From Penium margaritaceum (lineage: Eukaryota; Streptophyta; Zygnematophyceae; Desmidiales; Peniaceae), in the NCBI GenBank assembly GCA_023375785.1, contig SZWC01000039.1:125098-189097 (forward strand): a stretch of 64,000 nucleotides of DNA, read 5' to 3'. Position 1 is the first letter of the stretch. The number at the start of each line of letters is the position of its first letter. The translations under genes were made by a program, and so were the position numbers. Shown piece by piece: positions 57,681 to 64,000 of this stretch. A model generated the notes under the pieces. The model worked only from the letters and a program-made list of their open reading frames with translations. It was not told the DNA's origin and did not search any database.

Positions 57681-58574
57681 TTGGCTTATCTGAATCTGCT
57701 GCAACTGTGACATTCATATGTTATGATTTCTGCAACCTCAGAAATGGCCACGCTCACCAGGCTTGTAACGTACCCTAAGAGGGTACCCGTGACCTGGTAC
57801 TAGAACGTTAGCGGGCGGCTGGCGTGGTACTGCAGGCACAACTGCTACTACTACTGGTGCTACATCTCCCTCCTCTGCTTGTGCCAATGAGGCTGCTGAA
57901 TCTGCTGCATTAGGCATGGGAGAGTAGACTGATTCTCCCATTCATACAGTAGTGGAAGGATCGAGAGAGTCTTGACATCCATGTGGTGAAGTTCGAAAGC
58001 CTCAGCAGCTGCATAAGAGAGGAGCGTGCGCACAAAGGCAAACTTTGCAACAGGGGCACACGTTTCTGTGTAGTCGATACCCTCCTGCTGTGAGTAGCCC
58101 TTGGCGACCAGCCTTGCCTTGTACTTTTCCAGGTTACCATCTGCTCCTCGCTTCTTCTTGAACACCCACTTGCACTTGATCAGCTTGCGTCCAAGTGGAC
58201 GCTCAGTCAGCTTCCACGTGTCGTTGTCCAGCTGCGATTGTATCTCCTACTGCATCCGGTGCAGCCATGGCCTTCTTGTATGACGTTGGCTTATCTGAAT
58301 CTGCTGCAACTGTGACATTCATATGTTATGATTTCTGCAACATCCAGAAATGGCCACGCTCACCAGGCTTGTAACGTACCCTAAGAGGGTACCCGTGACC
58401 TCGTACTGGAACGTTAGCGCGCGGCTGGCGTGGTACTGCGAGCACAACTGCTGCTACTGGTGGTGCTACATCTCCCTTCTCTGCTTGTGCCAATGAGGCT
58501 ACTGAATCTGCTGCATTAGGCATGGGAGAGGAGAGTGATTCTCCCATTCTCACAGTAGAGGAAGGATCGAGAGA
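57366..58574. repeat. Tandem direct repeat, two ~605-bp units, inside L1
   Basis: Unit 1, 57366-57970, and unit 2, 57971-58574, both begin CTTGACATCCATGTGGTGAA and both end GGAAGGATCGAGAGAG. They differ at scattered positions. They cover the RT N-terminal region and part of the linker, and no other family-1 copy in the window has the repeat. Confidence 0.9.
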
Positions 58575-59990
58575 GATTGGGTCAAGAAGCATTTCTATTC
58601 CGACTATCTCGTCAGTTGCTGGTTCTGCTGCCTCTTCACAGACAATGTTGGTGCCGATGACGTTACTCTCGTTGAAGACTACATCCTCGGAGATGATGAC
58701 GTGTCCTACATTCCTCTCGTAAAGGCCATAGGCCTTGCTTGCCACGTCGTAGCCAATCATCAGCATCTACGCACTCTTTGCATCCCATTTCTGCCACTTC
58801 TCCTTACGCACGTGCATGTGCGCCAGGCTGCCAAATGCTCGGAGATGATCCACGCTCCGTTTCTTACCAAACCATGACTGGTACGGCGTCATTTGCTCGA
58901 GTGCCCTAGTTGGACTGCGGTTCTTGATGTACACCGTAGTGCTCACGGCTTTAGCCCTAAAGTCGTAAGTCAGCAAAGCCGCGTGCAGCATGGAGCGCGC
59001 CGACTCCATAATGGTACGGTTGGAGCGTTCTGCTATTCCGGTATGCTGCGGCAAGTACGGCGCAATACGCTCTGCCTTGATGCAAGCTGTTGCGAGGTAA
59101 TCTTGGAACTCCTTGCTCAAATACTCTCCACCGAGATTGTTGCGCAGCGCCTTGATCTTCTTGCCTGTCTGGTTCTCCACCATGGCCTTGAACTCCTTGA
59201 ACGTGTCAAAGCACTGTTCCTTGGAAGGAAACAAGTACACAGTAGTGTAACGGCTGAAATCATGAATGAAGGTCAAGAAATACCTACAGCCTCCAAAGCT
59301 CTAGGTCTGCATTTGTCCGCACAAGGCAGTGTGGACCAGCTCCAGCATCTCCTTCGCACGCTCCCCTGCTTTAGAGAACGCCTCCCGATGTTGCTTCCCC
59401 TCGAAACAGCCGATGCACAACTACTGCTCAAAGTTAGAGATGGTAGGCAGGTCACGCACAATGTGCTTCCTTTGAAGTTGCTGTAAGGCGCGCATGCCGA
59501 TGTGGCCGTAGCGCGCATGCCAGATTTTGCCATCTGTGGATTGCACCACTGCTGCAAGACTCTACTCACGTGGGATCTTGGTCAACCCCAGCAGGCGGTA
59601 CATACCGCCTTCTTTCACCGACCTGGAAAACTCCTCTCTTGTTTCTTTGTCAAGGAACTAGCCATAGTCATTGTCAAAGACGACGCGCAGTCCTGTCTTG
59701 GTGAGAGAGGACAGTGATAGAACGTTGAACGCAGCATCAGGCACATACAACACGCCATGGAAGACTCCCACTTCAATATCACGCGGGGTCTCCAACCACT
59801 TCTCTACAATCCCAATCCCCTCAGCATACAACACCCGATCATCACCCATAGCGATAGGACAAGGAGGGATGGACAGCAGCTGTGTAAACCACTCCTTGTG
59901 ATGTGTGAGGCTGTTGGTACACCCTGAGTCCTTATACCATGTGAGATCTGCTTTCTCCACCTGTACCATGTCAGACTTCGCCATGAGGAG
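58326..59990 (-). pseudogene. L1 protease and integrase
   Basis: On the minus strand: protease TWYKDSGCTNSL near 59905-59950 (DSG present), pre-integrase near 59480-59530, FIHDFSRYTTVYLFPSKEQCFDTFKEF near 59190-59275, [21 protein letters not shown] near 58975-59040, GKKRSVDHLRAFGSLAHMHV near 58810-58870, and YERNVGHVIISEDVVFNESNVIGTN near 58645-58720. Confidence 0.88.
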
Positions 59991-60059
59991 ACTGTCGCAC
60001 ACCCTTCTTGGCCACATTCATGTTGTCAAACTGGCGCATACCAGCCTGGTTTTGCTATT

Positions 60060-60974
60060 GCTGCTGCTGTTGCTGACGCTGCTGTGACTACTGCTGCTGC
60101 TTTTGCTGCTGCTGTGATGACGGCTGCTGGAGCTGCTCCTTTTTATCCCCCTTAAGCTTGAAACACTCCTTTTTATACTGTCTCTCTTTCTGCCAGTAGT
60201 GGCATTTGCCTTTCTTTTGCCTTTGCTGCCCAAACTGGTGCTGCTGCTGTTGGTAGTGTGAGCTCATAGCCAGAAAGCTGCTTCAGTGCTGCCACCGCCA
60301 TTGTGCTTTGCTGCATTACAACGCAATTCCACCTGTACCAGGTGTGTGCAGATGAAGTAAAAGTCGAGAGTTGGCTGGCACTCCAGTGTCTCTCGCACCA
60401 TGTCGTAGCTGGTTGGGAGTCCCCTCAGCAAGAAGAGGATGAAGAGCGTCTCTTCCACAGGGTTGCCGGCCGCTCTCAGCTACTTCGCCAGCTCCTTTCC
60501 CCTATCCAGGTATGCCTCCATCCCTTTACCACCTTGCATTTTCAGCGCCATCATCTTTTCCTCCAAAAGCATGAGGAATGCAGGATCCTTGCTCTCAAAC
60601 TTCTTGCACAACGTATCCCACCCCTCCTTTCCAGTAGCCTTGTCACTCACATACTGAAGATGTGGATTGGAGATAGTGTTGACAAGGAACCTGTAGGCCT
60701 ACATGTCCTTCTTCCACTCCTCATACACTGCTGGTACCGCTGCACAAGAACCCGCATCAGCTGCACCCTTTTGCGGAGTCCTCCCCGCCACCACCTACGC
60801 TACCGTGATGTTTCTTGAATGTGGAACTGGAGCCGGCTCGTCGCCGCTCACCACCTCCCTCAAGCCCCTCTCCTCCAAAAACAGGCGGGTACGGATCTTC
60901 CAAAACATGAAGTTTGCCCATCCCTCCAGCCTCTCCAAAGGCATGGCTATTGTCACAACGCCCGCTGCTGCCAT
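60060..60974 (-). pseudogene. L1 gag
   Basis: Start at 60974 on the minus strand; LLRGLPTSYDMVRETLECQ near 60365-60435 and the DFICTHLVQVELRCNAAK block near 60310-60360; zinc-knuckle region near 60150-60215; glutamine-rich tract near 60055-60140. Several lesions. Confidence 0.86.
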
Positions 60975-61620
60975 TTTGAGCCTTGGTGATGCTCAGCGTT
61001 GCCCTTGGATGGCGGCTCAACCCCCGCTTCTGCTGCTACTTCTGCCTGAAATCTCTCTGACACAAAATGGTCTGTAGATTCCAGCAGACTGGGAATGTTG
61101 AAGAACAAAGCCCACCACTGGACAATTCAGCTCAAAACCTCTCAGATCCATCCATAAAACAGGGCCATAAAGGGGGGATTTTAAAAGATATGCCCTCTTG
61201 AAAACAGGGTATGCTTTTGCTCCTACTTTAACTCAGACCAGCCATCTTGTAAACAACGTTTCTCCCAAAGGAATCAATGGAATGCAAATATTTTTACACC
61301 AATGCAAAGCTTAGGAAAATTACTACAATTTGCATGTGCCACTTTATAAGTTTGACAAAGAAACAAGAGAGTTATCGTCATGACAAGGAGACAGTCTTAC
61401 TCATAGAGAAAAGTGTAGCGTAGGCCGACCTCGTTTTGAGCATAACTCCCAATCCAAGCGTGGGATCTTCCCAATCTTGGGCTTGTTTGAAAGCTTGTTG
61501 CTAAACTTGAAGATCCAGTGGTCAATCGTCAAATTTGGTGAAGGTTTCACCCCAACCCGTCACTCTCAAAGTGACGGCCTGTGCTGGCTGAAAGTGGCAA
61601 AACTTGGCTCTGATACCAAA
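60975..61620 (-). other. L1 leader and primer-binding site
   Basis: Non-coding leader. TTGGCTCTGATACCA at about 61604-61618 is the reverse complement of a well-preserved PBS. Confidence 0.88.
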
Positions 61621-62345
61621 TACTAGATCTGGAAGAGAGAGGGAGACTTGGAGCAACGAGCATGTGGGACTTAAAGGGCATGACTTGTGCTCAAGAAAGG
61701 TTGTTTAATCACTCAAAATGATGGAGTACATATAGAGCTAGACCTTGGGAAAGTAAGCCCTCTCATAAGCCACACCACTTAGCCATGGAGGCTAAGGTTC
61801 ACACACTAGACTCCACAATCTCACACAAGGGAGGAAATCAGTCTAAGAATCAGGCTGACCAGTCAAACAGGACTCAGAGAGCTAGAGAATACTCTCATGG
61901 CGTACTCCTAGTGGTCACATGACCCACATGCCCATGGAGAATCGCCATGTGTCCATGACTAGCACACAAGGATCTCGTCTCACCTAAAAAGTAAGGCGAG
62001 GTACCTTTTTCCTAGTCAGCACACTCTAACAAGGCAATCCTAAGACCAAGGACCTTTCGGATATTTCCCCATCAGGTCTTGACCCTCGACCTCTTGCCTT
62101 TTTCTTTTCTCAAGCTAAGGCATGGAGCCATCACCCATGGCAACCTAGACATTGGCGGTCCATTTCCCCTGAAACTTTGAAAATGCATATCTCCAAATCG
62201 GACCGTTCGATTGGCGTCAAACATGGACCATAGACATTTTGCCACTTGATCTTTCCAATGGTGAAGACGGATGGAGAATCGGAGCAAGGATCTGGAACTT
62301 GCTCCTGTGGACCTGAAACTGAGCCGCATGGCTCCTTTCCCAACA
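61621..62345 (-). repeat. L1 5' LTR (family 1)
   Basis: Begins TACTAGATCTGGAAG (diverged terminus, set by its position next to the PBS) and ends CTTTCCCAACA. Confidence 0.88.
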
Positions 62346-62599
62346 ACTACATATAGAGCAAGAGCTTGGGCAAGTTCACCCTCCTACAAGCCAGACCACT
62401 TAGCCATGGAGGCTAAGGCTCACTGACTACAGTCCATACTGTCACACAAGAGAGGAAATCAGCTTTGCAATCAGGCTATCACATCAAACACGACCTAGAG
62501 AGCTAAAAAATGCTCTCGTGGCATACTCCTAGCTGTCACATAACCTACAATCGGATTGAGAGTTACCATGTGTCCATGACGAGCACACAAGGATCTCAT
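62346..62599 (-). repeat. I1 5' LTR, second piece (incomplete)
   Basis: Continues the LTR begun at 55305, from ACTACATATAGAGC to CAAGGATCTCAT, where M2 sequence begins. ACTAC at its start is the right TSD copy of L1. Confidence 0.87.
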
Positions 62600-63100
62600 T
62601 GTCAACCTGCCTGAGGCGACGGTCTAGAAAACGGGTTCCGACAGAATGGTTCTCGCCGACCGCTCTTGGTATTGCAACCAAGAGATCATATCATCCTCAA
62701 AGCCAATGTTCTACTCTGAGCTCTTTATAGGAATCACTTCTTTTCCATTGTCTCCTTAGCACCTGGTCACTTTCGCGCAAGGAGCAAAAACCTGGGGCTT
62801 AGACAAACCAATGTTTCTTTAATGTGTACCACTGGCTTAGAGAAACCGATAAGTCACCGGGGTGGGATTTGACCTAGTGACCTCTCGCTCCAGAGATTAA
62901 CTTTGGAACGTCTAAGCTAGGTAGTATTTGCTGGCTATACTATCCGGATTAGACCAAGGGGACTTGCTTGAAAGGAGCATTGCATGCTTTGTCTATTTGG
63001 ACCAGACTTAGGATACATACTCTTAGGCAGCAATGCATGCCTACTCTGTCTTGGCCATGTCCAAATATCAGCCATGGACACGGAGCATATCAGGTCAAGA
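62600..63100 (-). repeat. M2 3' LTR (family 2, short form)
   Basis: From TGTCAACCTGCC to CATATCAGGTCAAGA. It matches both ends of the other family-2 LTRs but is about 230-270 bp shorter than they are. Confidence 0.8.
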
Positions 63101-63485
63101 AACTCTCCCTTGCACCTCTCTCCATTAGTTATGAGATCTTTCCTCTCTCCAGCAGTCTTCGCCTCACTCTTTGTTTGCTGCGTTGATCATACTGATGCCT
63201 CGAGTACCTACAGAGTGCAGTTCACTGTCCAGCGCCTTTATCATACAATCGGCGAGCATCTTCCTGGTCTCCTCGTATTCCAGGTCCAGGATCACCTTTG
63301 CGACCAGGTCGCATGAGTAGTGGTACCTGATGTCGATTTACTTGGTCCGCCGGGAGATGACATCATCTTGTGTCATTTTCATGGCACTCTTGTTGTCGAT
63401 GCGGATCCTTGTTAACTCTATTTATGGCACTTTAATCGCGGCAAGCAAACTGCGTATCCACTGTGTCTCCTTGCACACTTCTGAC
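63101..63485 (-). pseudogene. M2 RNase H, C-terminal part
   Basis: On the minus strand: IRIDNKSAMKMTQDDVISRRTK near 63340-63405, then the YYSCDLVAKVILDLEYEETRKMLADCMI-type tail near 63235-63330, like E2 at 14962-15198. Confidence 0.8.
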
Positions 63486-63717
63486 AATTGGAAAAGGAGT
63501 CATCCCGCTTTGTTTTAGGTCCATAGAAGCAAGTTCCAGGAAACTACCAGATTCCTGTTTTGATTGTCGATCCGACTTCACCATTGCAAAGATTTGGTAG
63601 TTTAATATCTTCGGCTCAAGTTTGACGCCGATCGAACAGTCGGATTGGGAGATGTGGATTTTCGAAGTTTTGAGGGTCAACAACTGCCGATATCCGGGTG
63701 ATCATGGGCGATGGCTT
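63486..63717 (+). repeat. O1 5' LTR, first part
   Basis: Matches the first ~230 bp of family-1 LTRs (from AATTGGAAAAGGAG to GGGCGATGGC). The terminal bases are diverged, so the start is uncertain by about 4 bp. Confidence 0.8.
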
Positions 63718-63750
63718 TTTAAAAATTCCATGTTGATGGAATTTTTAAAA
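63716..63750. other. Perfect inverted repeat (hairpin) at the O1 LTR/leader junction
   Basis: TTTTAAAAATTCCAT at 63717-63731, loop GTTG, ATGGAATTTTTAAAA at 63736-63750: a 15-bp perfect stem. Neither arm occurs in this form in other family-1 copies. Confidence 0.85.
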
Positions 63751-63915
63751 GACTTTGAGCTGAATCTTCCATTGGTGGACTCAGTTTCTCAAAATTCCTA
63801 GTCTGCTATTCTCCACAGTCCATTTTCTGTGAGACAGATTTCTGGCAAAAGCAGTAGCAGAAGCAAGGGTAGCGCCGCCACTCAAGGGCAGCGTTGAGCA
63901 TCACCAATGCTCAAA

Positions 63916-64000
63916 ATGGCAGCAACAAGCGTGGTAACAGTAGCCCAGCCCTTACGGAGGCTGGAAGGACGTGCCAAGTTCACGTTTTGTAAGATACGTA
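63916..64000 (+). pseudogene. O1 gag start
   Basis: Reads MAATSVVTVAQPLRRLEGR from 63916, then the FTFWK-position block; continues past the window edge. Status of the remainder is unknown. Confidence 0.82.

Larger units (their letters stand above)
55413..62345 (-). mobile_element. L1: complete-length family-1 Ty1/copia element on the minus strand (not a LINE)
   Basis: 3' LTR 55413-56150, RNase H and RT, integrase, protease, gag, leader, PBS, and 5' LTR 61621-62345. It sits inside the 5' LTR of I1 with a 4/5 TSD. A 605-bp tandem repeat (57366-58574) lengthens its RT/linker region. Several lesions. Confidence 0.92.
37027..62599 (-). mobile_element. I1: old family-1 Ty1/copia element spread over 25 kb by later insertions
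   Basis: I1 pieces on the minus strand: 37027-37941 (RT start, linker, end of integrase), 38955-39040 and 45944-46440 (integrase), 46441-47405 (protease, gag C-terminal part), 53760-54344 and 54918-55304 (gag start, leader), 55305-55412 and 62346-62599 (5' LTR, incomplete). The pieces read in one continuous order once S3, J1, K1, T and L1 are recognised as insertions, four of them with recognisable TSDs of 5 bp and T with a repeat of 3-7 bp. Most of RT, RNase H and the 3' LTR are not present left of 37027. Very decayed. Confidence 0.88.
62600..63485 (-). mobile_element. M2: family-2 Ty1/copia fragment (RNase H and 3' LTR) on the minus strand
   Basis: Its clean LTR terminus (TGTCAACCTGCC) lies inside the I1 5' LTR, which implies M2 inserted into I1. 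On the right, RNase H coding stops where O1 begins. The rest of M2 should lie right of the window, beyond O1. Many lesions. Confidence 0.8.
63486..64000 (+). mobile_element. O1: family-1 Ty1/copia element, 5' end, continuing past the window
   Basis: An LTR start (AATTGGAAAAGGAG) at about 63486 runs to about 63717, then passes directly into family-1 leader sequence and on to the gag start. No PBS is visible. It sits in the M2 RNase H. Incomplete within the window. Confidence 0.82.

Noticed and set aside
7519-62599. Repeated ~730-bp blocks with hairpins as a CRISPR-like or regulatory array
   Set aside because: The repeats are LTRs with TSDs, PBS and purine tracts; there is no regular spacer pattern.

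Overview
The window is a 64-kb block of nested, decayed Ty1/copia-type LTR retrotransposons. I found no host gene, rRNA, tRNA or CRISPR array. Nested copia elements of this density, with a primer-binding site of the initiator-methionine tRNA type (TGGTATCAGAGCC, cleanest at 18011-18023), suggest a repeat-rich, heterochromatin-like part of a plant (streptophyte) nuclear genome. The sequence does not let me name the species. Element names below are mine: a letter in map order plus the family number.

Two copia families account for almost everything. Family 1 has LTRs of about 710-740 bp (TGTTGGGAAAGG...GTTCCAACA). Its gag has a CX2CX4HX4C zinc knuckle followed by a glutamine-rich tract, and its pol order is protease (DSG), integrase, reverse transcriptase (YVDD), RNase H. 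Family 2 has LTRs of about 500-770 bp (TGTTGACC...ACA) and a clearly different gag-pol. Every copy is broken by several to many lesions. The least decayed coding stretches are in J1 and in the second gag of F1.

Layout. (1) 1-14097 is a Russian-doll stack: A1 (+) sits in the RT of B1 (-), B1 in the gag of C1 (+), and C1 in the gag of the family-2 element D2 (+). (2) 14098-25671 is E2 (family 2, -), split by F1 (+, 15675-23387), which has a perfect 5-bp target-site duplication (TSD). (3) 25672-31724 is G2 (family 2, +), carrying a solo family-1 LTR, S1. (4) 31725-37026 is H1 (family 1, +), carrying solo LTR S2. (5) 37027-62599 is I1 (family 1, -). This one old element is stretched over 25 kb by a rearranged solo LTR (S3), three longer insertions (J1, K1, L1) and a non-LTR insert of about 566 bp with terminal inverted repeats (T), probably a non-autonomous DNA transposon. 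(6) 62600-64000 is the end of M2 (family 2, -) and the start of O1 (family 1, +).

The nesting gives a relative chronology. D2, E2, G2 and I1 are old hosts, and most family-1 copies arrived later. M2 appears to have landed in a family-1 LTR, so the two families overlapped in activity. Runs of N at 2354, 3422, 35165, 39475-39483 and 42603 mark assembly joins. Three of them are flanked by near-identical duplicated sequence that looks artefactual. The most distinctive observations are the T insert, the fold-back LTR S3, the tandemly repeated LTR-gag segment inside F1, and the 605-bp tandem repeat inside L1.
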